Below are positions 44,710 to 53,805 of a stretch of DNA of 64,000 nt, piece by piece. The stretch spans positions 479,250 through 543,249 of the forward strand of contig NZ_JAALLT010000001.1 of assembly GCF_011059145.1 (NCBI RefSeq), in the 5' to 3' direction. The stretch is from Halalkalibaculum roseum. GTDB lineage: Bacteria > Bacteroidota > Rhodothermia > Balneolales > Balneolaceae. A program made the translations under genes and the position numbers. The number at the start of each line of letters is the position of its first letter. The first letter of the stretch is position 1. Below the pieces are notes generated by a model. The model was not told the origin of the DNA. It made no database searches and saw only the letters and a program-made list of their open reading frames with translations.

Positions 44710-45209
44710 TGGATTTTCTTCCACCCTTGCATAGCTGGCCACCCGCTGTAAAAAAACTAATTCTGATGTTTGTTAGTGTGACCTTTGTCGGGGTTGTGAT
44801 CGGTGGCATATTCATCGAAGTAACTACTCACCTCAAGCCTCAGGGCGTAGTGGAACAATATAAGGGGGTCAGTGAAGATCGTATAGAGCAGGCCGAGGAA
44901 CTCAAGTTTCCAAAACCTTTAAAGGAGATGCTTACCACGACGCACAATCACATTTTAGGATTGTCTTCGTTATTTGTCATAGTTGGCTTTCTCTATCTCA
45001 TGGCCGGCAAGCATGACTGGCTGAGGATAAGTATAGCGGTAGAACCTTTGATTTCATTAATCCTCACTTTCGGCGGTTTGTGGATTGTACGATACCTGTG
45101 GGAACCCTTCGTTTATATAGTGATTTTGAGCGGAACCCTGATGATTGCATGCTACGGCTGGATGTGTATCGTCATCATGAAAGAGTGTCTTAGAAGTCAG
45201 GCAAAATAA
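44709..45209 (+). CDS. Four-helix membrane protein of a flavin electron-transfer locus
   Basis: A 166-residue protein with four predicted membrane helices (about residues 15-36, 80-98, 108-128, 133-156). After a hydrophilic loop, helix 2 begins with TTTHNHILG, where His79 and His81 could bind a heme or metal at the membrane face. His41 and Trp10 are other candidates. No family was recognised with certainty. Its position, overlapping the flavin-binding gene and 10 bases before apbE, suggests it passes electrons between the quinone pool and the external FMN. This role is inference from context. Confidence 0.7.
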   Translation: MDFLPPLHSWPPAVKKLILMFVSVTFVGVVIGGIFIEVTTHLKPQGVVEQYKGVSEDRIEQAEELKFPKPLKEMLTTTHNHILGLSSLFVIVGFLYLMAGKHDWLRISIAVEPLISLILTFGGLWIVRYLWEPFVYIVILSGTLMIACYGWMCIVIMKECLRSQAK

Positions 45210-45219
45210 TATTGAAGAT

Positions 45220-46188
45220 ATGAGTCTAAACAGGAAAGATTTTTTAAGATATCTGATTACCGGCGGTCTAGGTGCTTGTTTCGGAGGCGCCTCCGCTATT
45301 CCTAAATACTTCAAGGAAAATGGCGCTGGACTTGTAACGGTTAAAAGACAAAGTCTGGTGATGGGCTCCGTTGCAAGCTTTGAAGTTGTTGCGGATTCTG
45401 AACGTGCCGGCTATGAGGCCATTCGCAAGGCTGTGGATGTTTTTCGCTCACTGGATAAAAAACTTTCTATGTATCGCGATGACAGTGAGATGGCGGTACT
45501 GGGTAAATCAGCAGGACGGACGCCTGTTTCGATATCGGAAGATGCTCTTGAGGTTTTAGGGTTTTCCAAAAAAATTAGTGAATCAACCGGGGGATTATTC
45601 GATGTAACTATTGAGCCTGCAATGAAATCCTGGGGATTCAGAAAGGAACCGGGTGATCTTATCAAAGAACCGACCCATGAAGAACTTCGAAAGCTGGAAC
45701 AGCTCATAGGTTCGGAGAAGATCTCTATCACCGGCAACCGGGCTTATCTCGAGCAGAAGGGCATGGCCGTTGATTTAGGCGGGGTAGCCGGAGGTTATGC
45801 TCTTGACAAGGCAATTGAAGAGATGAAGCGAAGTGACATCAGGGCTGCTTATATAAATTTCAGCGGTGATATTCACTGTTTCGGTCAGCCGCTTGATGGG
45901 GAAAGCTGGAAAGTTCAGATTCTGGATCCCGGTACAGGGCAGCCCCTTCAGGAGAGTATAAACCTGCAAGAGCGTGCACTCAGTACCAGCGGAGCCTACG
46001 AAAACCGCCGTGAGAACGAAGGTGCCTCCTGGGGACACCTGCTAAATCCGGAAACAGCCAGACCGGTTGAACCGGTGGCATCTGCTACTGCCATACATGC
46101 TTCTGCAATGATGGCAGATGCCTGGTCAACGGCATCTTATTTAGGTGCAGAAGCTCCGGGAGAAGTGGAGACAATTTTCATTAAGTAA
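45220..46188 (+). CDS. apbE: FAD:protein FMN transferase ApbE
   Basis: A 322-residue extracytoplasmic flavin transferase that moves FMN from FAD onto Thr of acceptor proteins, here most likely Thr163 of the FMN-binding protein. An N-terminal RKDFLRYLITGGLGAC segment looks like an anchor or lipoprotein signal. Family motifs: DVTIEPAMKSWGF, AVDLGGVAGGYALDKAI, YINFSGDIHCFGQP, and HLLNPETARPVEPVASATAIHASAMMADAWSTA with the metal-binding acidic residues. It ends 2 bases before a converging gene. It is the last gene of the flavin cluster. Confidence 0.94.
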   Translation: MSLNRKDFLRYLITGGLGACFGGASAIPKYFKENGAGLVTVKRQSLVMGSVASFEVVADSERAGYEAIRKAVDVFRSLDKKLSMYRDDSEMAVLGKSAGRTPVSISEDALEVLGFSKKISESTGGLFDVTIEPAMKSWGFRKEPGDLIKEPTHEELRKLEQLIGSEKISITGNRAYLEQKGMAVDLGGVAGGYALDKAIEEMKRSDIRAAYINFSGDIHCFGQPLDGESWKVQILDPGTGQPLQESINLQERALSTSGAYENRRENEGASWGHLLNPETARPVEPVASATAIHASAMMADAWSTASYLGAEAPGEVETIFIK

Positions 46189-46190
46189 GT

Positions 46191-47705
46191 TTATTCTTCC
46201 TCCGCTGCCGACACGTTTTGCTGAGTAAAGGTCTCCATGAGCTGCTGCAATAAGCCGGTTCCGATACGTAGGAAACGCTCCTGTCTTCCCATAGAAAGAA
46301 AACGCAACAGATTGCGAAGCTCTACCAGCAGATAGGGAGGGTTAGTGACCAGACTATCGTTATTTATAATGTTATTCCAGTCCAGAGGCTTTTGGAACTT
46401 GACCCCGTGATGTTCCATAGTTTCATAATAAACATGTGCAATTAGTCCATAACCGATGGTGGTAGGATGGATACCGTCTAAACTGAATATACCGCCCTGA
46501 TACACCTTTCCGGTTTCATTATCCAGGCGAAGATAGTCAGTAGAAATGCCGGGATTGCCGTTCTCATCGACAAGGTGTGAGGTTGCCTCATTTGCTTTCA
46601 GGGCTTGTATAAAATCTTCGGGATAGGGTATGGTGATCCCTCCTTTTCTGCGGCGCCGGGCGATCGCGCTGACGTATTTATTCAAAGGCACTGTAATCCA
46701 CCCATACTCGTCGGCAACCTCCCTGATTACATTGTTATAGTTATCCACATGGCGGTCGAGTTTGATAGCCTGTTCCCGCGTGAGGTAGGGATGGCGTTCC
46801 GGATCAAAATCGCTGTCCCAGATCCAGAAACGGGTATAGTAATCGAAATAGGTGGTGTCTTTTATCGAGCGGTCTTCATTAACCCCCCTTGTGACAGGCG
46901 GTATGGTCACATAGGGTATGGTTTGGGTAATTACACGTTCTGCGCCTATCTGACTCACTTTTTCAGCAAATTTTCGGTACTCCATTTCAAAATGTTCCGG
47001 GCGGTAAACCGTAAAATTTCGCTCGGATGGAAAAGATTCCAGGTTATCATCTTCGGAATAGTTAAAACGTAAGTCGGTAACTGCGCCAATGACATTATTA
47101 TGCCCCATGGTGGCGATAAGGTTTTCAATACCACCGTTTTCCTGAAGGTGCTTTACATTATCCAACAGGGTGTTATTTGAAAACTTTTGGCCCAGGGTAG
47201 GGTTTAGAGTCAGTCGCGCTGTGGTATACATGGCGTGATCGGGCAGTACATTAAATACCGAGTAGGTTTCAGACTGCTTTTCAATAAGTTCGCGACTCTT
47301 CAATTCGGTAACTTTCCATGCATCACTGATAGAAAATCCCCAAACCGATTGGTTATGGTATGGGGTGTGATGATCTCGTTTGAGATCTTTGATATTTCCC
47401 TCCCAGTAATTTTTGACCCTTCTCAGAGTGGTATAGAGATGGTGCATAGCCGGAAGATATTCATTCCACTCCAGAGTACTTCCAAACTCATCGGATAACC
47501 CCCGAACCAGAACTTCCAGATTTAAGGGAATACCGCCCTGAGCGGTGAAGAGAGGCTGGTCAAATTGGGGCTCCGGTTCAAAACACTGGTTGAGAAAAGC
47601 CGGGAAATTAATGTCCGTACGGTAAATACCCCCGTTTTGAAATCCTTGCGTTATGCTGTCACCAACAACGGCAAGCTTGTGTTTTGGTTTTTTGGTACGA
47701 GCCAC
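46191..47705 (-). CDS. SGNH/GDSL-type hydrolase-like protein
   Basis: A 504-residue protein with block I GDSITQG (residues 16-22) and a C-terminal block V DGIHPTTIGYGLIAH, the Ser and Asp-His of the SGNH hydrolase fold. Between them lies a block resembling III (MGHNNVIGAV), with Asn in place of the usual Asp. It has no signal peptide and a basic start (MARTKKPKHKL), so it is presumably cytoplasmic. It is longer than most family members, with a large insert of about 150 residues. The substrate, probably an ester, cannot be told. Confidence 0.75.
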   Translation of the reverse strand: MARTKKPKHKLAVVGDSITQGFQNGGIYRTDINFPAFLNQCFEPEPQFDQPLFTAQGGIPLNLEVLVRGLSDEFGSTLEWNEYLPAMHHLYTTLRRVKNYWEGNIKDLKRDHHTPYHNQSVWGFSISDAWKVTELKSRELIEKQSETYSVFNVLPDHAMYTTARLTLNPTLGQKFSNNTLLDNVKHLQENGGIENLIATMGHNNVIGAVTDLRFNYSEDDNLESFPSERNFTVYRPEHFEMEYRKFAEKVSQIGAERVITQTIPYVTIPPVTRGVNEDRSIKDTTYFDYYTRFWIWDSDFDPERHPYLTREQAIKLDRHVDNYNNVIREVADEYGWITVPLNKYVSAIARRRRKGGITIPYPEDFIQALKANEATSHLVDENGNPGISTDYLRLDNETGKVYQGGIFSLDGIHPTTIGYGLIAHVYYETMEHHGVKFQKPLDWNNIINNDSLVTNPPYLLVELRNLLRFLSMGRQERFLRIGTGLLQQLMETFTQQNVSAAEEE

Positions 47706-47988
47706 CTTATGATCTATGGTTAATTTCCAATCGAATCAGACTCATTGAACTTATTTAAAAAAATGAAAAGATAAAGAAATTTATTGGGCAACTTGCCACA
47801 GTAAATCTAGATTGATTACTGAATAATGCTGTAAACGGATTTACCACCGAATAAGATTATAAACAATCATTTAGGGAGTATCAGAGGGATTTTCAGAGTA
47901 TTTCTGAAATATACTCTATGGCTGTAAACAACTAAAAGTTATGCTTTATAAGTGGTATCTTTTGAGGTTTTAAAAATCTATATGACCA

Positions 47989-48372
47989 ATGAATATGAGT
48001 GAATCAAAGGAAGAAAACAGGCTGGATGCGTTTAGAAAGCAAAGAGCCGAAATGAACGAAAAGATACTGGACCTTGACCACCTGGGGATCAAGCGCTTTT
48101 TTAATCTTGATACCAATACCTATAAAGACGGTGCACTGCCTATGCAGACCAAAGAGCTGCTGGGATTGGTGGCATCAACAGTGCTGCGTTGCAACGACTG
48201 TATCGACTATCATCTGGAGCAATGTGCGGAATCGGGATTCAGTAAGGATGAAATCATTGACGCATTAAATGTGGCCCTGGTTGTAGGGGGAAGCATCGTG
48301 ATTCCCCACTTACGCCATGCAGTTGCTACCCTGGAGCTTTTGGAAAAGGAGAATACTCTAAAAAGTAATTAG
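47989..48372 (+). CDS. AhpD-like carboxymuconolactone decarboxylase family protein
   Basis: A 127-residue all-helical protein. Its active-site-like motif VLRCNDCIDYHLEQC contains Cys68, Cys71 and His75, the C-x2-C-x3-H arrangement of AhpD peroxidases and related oxidoreductases. N-terminal residues 1-30 are charged and variable. A possible role is peroxide or hydroperoxide reduction. It ends directly at the start of the outer-membrane barrel gene (no gap), so these are one operon with the HemD-like gene behind them. Confidence 0.88.
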   Translation: MNMSESKEENRLDAFRKQRAEMNEKILDLDHLGIKRFFNLDTNTYKDGALPMQTKELLGLVASTVLRCNDCIDYHLEQCAESGFSKDEIIDALNVALVVGGSIVIPHLRHAVATLELLEKENTLKSN

Positions 48373-49527
48373 ATGACTAAACGTCGTTTACCGTTCATTT
48401 GTCTGATTCTTTTGCCCATACTGCTATCTCAGGCAGGTCCGGCCAATGCACAGTTTTTGCCGAAACCGGCGGGCAGCGACTCCATCAAACAGGCGCTGGT
48501 GCCGGTGGCAGGCTACAGTTCAGATATCGGATTGATGGGCGGCATACTATACAGCCGCTATGATTATACCGGAAATATCCGTCCATTTAATAATTACCTC
48601 AAGACAACGGCGGTGACCTCGACGAAAGGATTTGCGAAGGTTGAAGGATTGTATGAACAGACCCAAACCTTCGGCAGGAATATCCGTAGCTCTTACCAGC
48701 TTTTTTTTAACCGATTGGCAAACAACAGTTTTTTTGGTACAGGCAATAATTCCACCTATAGTGAGCAGCTCTGGGATGAGGAATACTACTTTTTTGAGTC
48801 AGTTAACCTGAGCCTGGATCTCGCCTTTCGAAAGCCGTTGTATAGGGATGTCGATTCCCGCTTTGACATTCTTGGCGGTCTTGGGACAGGATACCAGATT
48901 CCCTATATTCGCCAGGACAATTCCAGCTTTAACCGGCGGATGCCTAATGGGAGTGATGGCGGATTCGTCAATTATTTGAGTGCAGGATTTGTCTGGGAGA
49001 ATCGGGATAACGAGTTTGATCCCCAATCAGGCAATCGGGTTCAGTTTAAAATGCGTTTTGCACCCAAATTCGCCAGTGAGTACGCCCTTACGACCTTTCG
49101 CCTGGATATGCGACAGTATTTCTACATCTTCGATTTTCTCACCATCGCCAACAGACTGGAAGCCCGTCATGCTGCCGGGGACGTTCCCTACTGGGAACTT
49201 TCGACTCTTGGGGATGACTTCAGCCTGAGAGGATATCCTCTCAACCGGTTCCAGGGCAACTCTTCTTTATCCTATAACCTGGAGCTGCGATCGTGGATGT
49301 TCACATTTTCCGAATATGCCGTAAAAATTGGTGTGCATCTTTTTACCGATGCGGGACGTGTATTCACCGAGGAAGATAATGCTGCCGACCTGTTTGAAGG
49401 CTATAAACAGACCATTGGCTTTGGAGGAGCCCTCTCCTTATTCAATCCAGATTTTATCTTACGGGGAGAGATGGGCTTTTCTGAGGATGTCAGCCGGATC
49501 TATGTCGGCATTGGCTACACTTTCTAA
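48373..49527 (+). CDS. BamA/TamA-type outer-membrane barrel protein (no POTRA)
   Basis: A 384-residue protein with a signal peptide (residues 1-27, ending ANAQ) followed directly by a beta barrel of the surface-antigen D15 type. RGYPLNRFQGNSSLSYNLELR is the characteristic VRGY/F segment near residue 285, and the protein ends in an aromatic strand (VGIGYTF). There is no room for POTRA domains, so it is barrel-only. It is co-transcribed with the AhpD-like gene. Role unknown. Confidence 0.85.
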   Translation: MTKRRLPFICLILLPILLSQAGPANAQFLPKPAGSDSIKQALVPVAGYSSDIGLMGGILYSRYDYTGNIRPFNNYLKTTAVTSTKGFAKVEGLYEQTQTFGRNIRSSYQLFFNRLANNSFFGTGNNSTYSEQLWDEEYYFFESVNLSLDLAFRKPLYRDVDSRFDILGGLGTGYQIPYIRQDNSSFNRRMPNGSDGGFVNYLSAGFVWENRDNEFDPQSGNRVQFKMRFAPKFASEYALTTFRLDMRQYFYIFDFLTIANRLEARHAAGDVPYWELSTLGDDFSLRGYPLNRFQGNSSLSYNLELRSWMFTFSEYAVKIGVHLFTDAGRVFTEEDNAADLFEGYKQTIGFGGALSLFNPDFILRGEMGFSEDVSRIYVGIGYTF

Positions 49528-49561
49528 TAATAATCAATAACCGTTCAGTTTACAGTTTTTT

Positions 49562-50296
49562 ATGACATCAGGTACTACCGTATTATTAACTGCTGCAAAA
49601 GAGGATTCGGAAGAGATCAGGCAGTTGCTTAAGGAGAAGAAAATGGAAGTTTTTCATTTTCCTCTGGAGATCTACGTCCCTGTCAAAAATAAAACCGACA
49701 TCGAAGAGACCTTCTCCCAATTTTCGGAGTTTAAGAATATTGTTCATGGCAGCATTCGGAATGCCAGATTCTTTATCAGGGAAGTCGAGTCAATGGGTAA
49801 GATAGAGGAGGTCAGGAAAATACTGAATCTTACTTTGGATGAAGATACAGCCACTTATTTAGAAGAGTCTGGAGTTCCGGCTGTTTGTACCTATGCCGGC
49901 AATAAATCCATCAACCTGGTTGAATTTATGCTGAGGTTGCGCAGGATGGGAGCAACACTTTATCCTTGCGGTTCACATCACAAAGAAGAGATACCCGGTT
50001 TCCTGGAAGAGCTGGATATTCCTGTTAAGGAACTGGAGCTTTTCGACCTGGAGGGTCCGGAGGAGGCTGATCTGAAGTCTTACCGTCAAAAACTGGCTGA
50101 GAAACAGCCGGAGGCCGTTCTTTTTCATTCCCGACGGTCGGTTACCCGAACGCTTGCAGCCTTCCCCGAGCTGGATTATGAGTCTGTCCGGGTTATTTCT
50201 GCAGATAAGGGTATTTCGAAGAAACTTTCAGAAAATGGTATTGAAGTGGATGATGAGGCTGACGGAAGCTGGGTATCTCTTGCCGAATTATTATAA
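49562..50296 (+). CDS. HemD-like protein (second uroporphyrinogen-III synthase family member)
   Basis: A 244-residue protein with the two-domain HemD fold pattern: VLLTAAKEDSEEIRQLLKEKK at the start, NIVHGSIRNARFFI in place of the usual FTSxNGV block, LYPCGSHHKEEIPGFLEE, VLFHSRRSVTRTLAAFP and a final ISADKGISKKL. The true hemD in the heme cluster matches the family better (23189-23920). This paralog has lost or changed several usual positions and may have a different role. Its 34-base spacing to the barrel gene suggests one operon. Its stop lies in an 18-bp palindrome. Confidence 0.7.
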   Translation: MTSGTTVLLTAAKEDSEEIRQLLKEKKMEVFHFPLEIYVPVKNKTDIEETFSQFSEFKNIVHGSIRNARFFIREVESMGKIEEVRKILNLTLDEDTATYLEESGVPAVCTYAGNKSINLVEFMLRLRRMGATLYPCGSHHKEEIPGFLEELDIPVKELELFDLEGPEEADLKSYRQKLAEKQPEAVLFHSRRSVTRTLAAFPELDYESVRVISADKGISKKLSENGIEVDDEADGSWVSLAELL

Positions 50297-50337
50297 CCAC
50301 TAAGACACTTAGTTCTCTTAGTGTCTTAGTGGTTATA
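50292..50337. terminator. Long inverted repeat spanning the stops of the HemD-like gene and mutS2
   Basis: The 18-base arms TATAACCACTAAGACACT (50292-50309) and its exact inverse (50320-50337) enclose a 10-base loop. Both stop codons lie inside the arms. It lacks a long T-run, but is well placed as a two-way transcription stop. The CACTAAGACAC core is of a kind seen as a dispersed intergenic repeat in other genomes, from memory. Confidence 0.55.
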
Positions 50338-52732
50338 GTTTCACAATCGTGCAGCCCGCACCGCCCTGTTCGATTGGTGCCAGGTGGAAATCCTGCACAT
50401 CCTTACGTTTTTCCAGGTACTCGTGAATCATATTCTTAAGAATTCCCTCTCCCTTCCCGTGTATAATCTGAACCTCATTTAATCCGGCAGCCAGTGCATT
50501 ATCCAGGTAATACTCCACCTCCTTCATTGCTTCCGGACCTCTCATGCCCCTGACCTCCAGACGGGTCCTCACCACCGAAGAGGTGTCCCGGTTCATGATA
50601 TTAACGGTCACACGCTGCTTCTTTTTCTTCTTGGAAGCATCTTCAACCTTGACCAGGTTGTCATAGTCGGTTTTCAGTCGAAGTCCCCCGGCCATGACCA
50701 CAGCCTTATTTCCGTCTACATCAACCAGTTCACCTGTGGTATTGGCATCCTCGAGACGAACCGTATCTCCCTCTTTCGGGGGTTCCTTTGAGGCCTGTTT
50801 GCGTTCTTTCCTTTTTGTTTCAAGCTCGCTGAGTTGTTCTTCTACCTCATCCTTATGCTTCTCAACGTCTTTCCGAGCCTCCCGGATGGTTTCCGAATCT
50901 TTCTGACCTTTCTCAACAATCTGCTCTACCGCTTCCTCAATTTTTCGGTTTGCTGATTGCATTATTTGTTTAGCCTCTTGCAGGGCCTTTTCACGGATAG
51001 TCTCCTTCTCCTTCTCAATGGCCGATCGTTTTTCATCGTACTTATGACGGGCCGCTTCGGTCTGCTCCTTTAGGTTGTCGTATTTTCTTTTGAGTTCCTC
51101 GGCCTCCTGACTTTTGGTCTCCAGTTCGCTGATCAGCGTTTCCATATTGCTTTTAGATTCACCGAGCAGGGTTCTGGCTTTACTGAGCAGTGTGTCATCC
51201 AGCTCCATGCGCTGGGCAATTTCAAAAGCATAACTGCTGCCCGGCACACCCTTTTTAAACCGGTAGGTGGGAGAGAGGGTATTCTGATCAAACTCCATGG
51301 ACCCGTTTACCGCATTCAGGTGGTCGTGTGCAAATATCTTCAGCGAACCGTGATGAGTGGTGACCAGTATCTTAGCCTTTCGCTGCATGAGCAGTTCGAT
51401 AAGGGCCTGAAACAAGGCACCTCCTTCCTCCGGGTCCGTGCCCGCTGCAGCTTCATCTATAAGTACCAGGCTGTTATGGTCTGCTTTTTTCAGGGTATCC
51501 CGCATCCACTCCAGACGGGAGGAGAAGGTACTGAGATCATTTTCTATCGACTGGTCATCACCCATATCTACGAACAGGCCTGAGTAAATAGGCAGTTCGG
51601 TACTGTCTTTGGCAGGAATGGCAAATCCCGACTGGGTCATCATTACGCATAGACCCAGCGTCTTCATGGCTACTGACTTACCCCCGGCGTTGGGTCCTGT
51701 GATGACCAGGCACTGTTCCTCTTCATTCAGTTCTAGGTCAAGCGGAATAACATCTTCCCGTTGATCTTTTTTGAGTCCAAGATTTTTCAGTTTCAGAATT
51801 GGGTTGGAGGCATCCTTAAGATAGAGTTTGGAACTGTCGCAGATGACCGGGACATAACAGTCGAGATTAATTCCAAGCTGGGCTTTGGCTGCGATTATAT
51901 CGAGGCTGGTCAGAACGTCAAGATTCTGTTCAATAGATTCTCTGTCAGCTCGAACATGATTGGTAAGCTGGCGAAGTATGCGCTCAATTTCACGTTTCTC
52001 CTCCGATTCGAGCTGGCGAATTTCATTGTTAATGTTTAAGGCTTCAACCGGTTCAAGATAAACTGTTTGCCCTGTGGAGGAGACATCGTGCACAAAACCC
52101 TGGATCTTCCGTTTGTACTCCGCCTGAATAGGAATAACCATTCTGCCGCTCCGTATGGTAGGTCCTTCATCCGAAGCCATTCCTTCCTTAGCGGCGCGGC
52201 TCATGACCTTGTTGATGGTGTTGCGCAAATCATTTCGCTTTCTGTTCAGTCGGCCGCGAATGGATTTGAGCGCATCACTGGCATCGCTTCTCAGTTCTCC
52301 ATTTTCAGTAATGATACTGCGGATTTCCTCCTCAAGATTGTTCAAAGGGATAAGGCCAATAGAAACTTCTTTGAGTTCAGAATAGTCTTCCTCCCGGTCT
52401 TTGATAAAAGATTTCACTCTACGTGCCGTCACTGCCAGTTCCAGTATCTCCAGGAATGCATCCATCGGAAGCAGACTTCCTTCGGCACTAGACGTTTTCA
52501 AAAAATCCCTGACATCATGTAGGTTGTTCAAGGGAAAGGCGGCCTCGTTTTGAAGCAAGTTCATCATTTCACGGGTGGAGGCCAGGTTCTTTTCCACTTC
52601 CTCTTTCCGGGAAGAGGGCATTAATTTGTTAAGCTTGTCTTTAGCGATGGAAGAACGCGCCTGTTTAGCAGCTGCCTCCCTGATGGCATTGAAGCCAATC
52701 TTCTCAATAAGTCTGTTCGGCTGTAAATGCAT
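50333..52732 (-). CDS. mutS2: MutS2 family protein
   Basis: A 799-residue MutS homologue lacking mismatch-binding domain I. Walker A ITGPNAGGKSVAMKTLG (about residue 340), Walker B in VLIDEAAAGTDPEEGG, a long coiled coil (about 510-640), and a C-terminal Smr endonuclease domain with LEVRGMRGPEAMKEVEYYLD and IIHGKGEG. MutS2 proteins suppress recombination and rescue colliding ribosomes; the Smr domain cleaves nucleic acid. No change from the family norm is seen. It stands alone on the minus strand. Confidence 0.95.
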   Translation of the reverse strand: MHLQPNRLIEKIGFNAIREAAAKQARSSIAKDKLNKLMPSSRKEEVEKNLASTREMMNLLQNEAAFPLNNLHDVRDFLKTSSAEGSLLPMDAFLEILELAVTARRVKSFIKDREEDYSELKEVSIGLIPLNNLEEEIRSIITENGELRSDASDALKSIRGRLNRKRNDLRNTINKVMSRAAKEGMASDEGPTIRSGRMVIPIQAEYKRKIQGFVHDVSSTGQTVYLEPVEALNINNEIRQLESEEKREIERILRQLTNHVRADRESIEQNLDVLTSLDIIAAKAQLGINLDCYVPVICDSSKLYLKDASNPILKLKNLGLKKDQREDVIPLDLELNEEEQCLVITGPNAGGKSVAMKTLGLCVMMTQSGFAIPAKDSTELPIYSGLFVDMGDDQSIENDLSTFSSRLEWMRDTLKKADHNSLVLIDEAAAGTDPEEGGALFQALIELLMQRKAKILVTTHHGSLKIFAHDHLNAVNGSMEFDQNTLSPTYRFKKGVPGSSYAFEIAQRMELDDTLLSKARTLLGESKSNMETLISELETKSQEAEELKRKYDNLKEQTEAARHKYDEKRSAIEKEKETIREKALQEAKQIMQSANRKIEEAVEQIVEKGQKDSETIREARKDVEKHKDEVEEQLSELETKRKERKQASKEPPKEGDTVRLEDANTTGELVDVDGNKAVVMAGGLRLKTDYDNLVKVEDASKKKKKQRVTVNIMNRDTSSVVRTRLEVRGMRGPEAMKEVEYYLDNALAAGLNEVQIIHGKGEGILKNMIHEYLEKRKDVQDFHLAPIEQGGAGCTIVKL

Positions 52733-52938
52733 TTATTTATCTGTTATAATCTGTCCGGCCGACTAAAATGTTTTAAGTGTACCAAGAACCATTTAGTAAT
52801 CCTTTCACCGAAAATATTAACATAAATCGATGTTTACTGAATAAGCGTTCAAATATAAGCTTCTTTGGGCGGAAAGGTGAATTTGAAAAGAGGCAAATAT
52901 TTCTTAACTCAACAGCGATAATAAATGTAACGTTGAAT

Positions 52939-53718
52939 ATGAAACAAAAGCTCTATCAGGTCGATGCCTTTGCAGGCAAATTATTTGAAGGCAACCCGGC
53001 AGCGGTATGTCCGCTTTCAGAGTGGCTCCCCGATAAGAAGCTCCGGCAAATTGCTATGGAGAATAATCTTTCCGAGACCGCCTATTTTGTTCAAGAAGAA
53101 GAAAGCTACCGCATTCGCTGGTTTACACCGACTTCGGAGGTTGACCTCTGCGGACATGCCACACTGGCTTCGGCACATGTTCTTTTTGAACATTTACAAT
53201 TTGACAATTCTGAAATAACCTTCAGCTCCAACAGCGGACCTCTAACCGTTCGTAAAGAAAAAGGTTTGCTGGTTATGAATTTTCCTGCTTCCGTGGGAGA
53301 GAGGGTTGCCGATGCCGATGCGCTGTTAAAGGCTTTAGGCGCAGAAAGCGATGAAATATACCGGGCGACCGATTATCTGGTTGTGCTAAAGGATGAAGGT
53401 CAGGTAAGAGATCTGGAGCCTGACTTACCTCAACTCAACCGGATTGAAACCAGAGGAGTCATCGTCACGGCACCCGGCAACGAATTTGATTTCGTATCCC
53501 GCTTTTTTGCCCCTGCAGTAGGCGTTGATGAAGATCCTGTAACCGGTTCAGCTCATACTATGCTGGCCCCGTACTGGTCAGGAAGACTTGGAAAAGAAAA
53601 AATGCTGGCCAGACAAGTATCGAAACGCGGCGGCACTGTACACTGTAAGGTACTTGGTGAGCGGGTGGAAATTTCCGGTGAGGCAATTACCTACTTTGAA
53701 GGAATAATAGAGATCTAG
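52939..53718 (+). CDS. PhzF family isomerase/epimerase
   Basis: A 259-residue PhzF-like protein of the diaminopimelate-epimerase fold. Typical start KLYQVDAFAGKLFEGNPAAVCPL, catalytic-Glu region NLSETAYFV, the CGHATLASAHVLFEH block, and DEDPVTGSAHTMLAPYW. The start is placed at the ATG at 52939, because the 54 upstream in-frame codons are AT-rich and unlike the family. Substrate unknown; phenazine synthesis genes are absent, so it is a general PhzF relative. Confidence 0.9.
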   Translation: MKQKLYQVDAFAGKLFEGNPAAVCPLSEWLPDKKLRQIAMENNLSETAYFVQEEESYRIRWFTPTSEVDLCGHATLASAHVLFEHLQFDNSEITFSSNSGPLTVRKEKGLLVMNFPASVGERVADADALLKALGAESDEIYRATDYLVVLKDEGQVRDLEPDLPQLNRIETRGVIVTAPGNEFDFVSRFFAPAVGVDEDPVTGSAHTMLAPYWSGRLGKEKMLARQVSKRGGTVHCKVLGERVEISGEAITYFEGIIEI

Positions 53719-53805
53719 AAATGATGAATCTTGGTGTAGCTTTGTAATGCTTTGTGAAACTCAGTGTTACGACTTGATGATAAATGAAACTAAATTTCTC
53801 TCTCC

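Noticed and set aside
52777-52938. N-terminal extension of the PhzF gene
   Set aside because: The AT-rich codons do not resemble the family; the conserved start KLYQVDAFAG follows the ATG at 52939.
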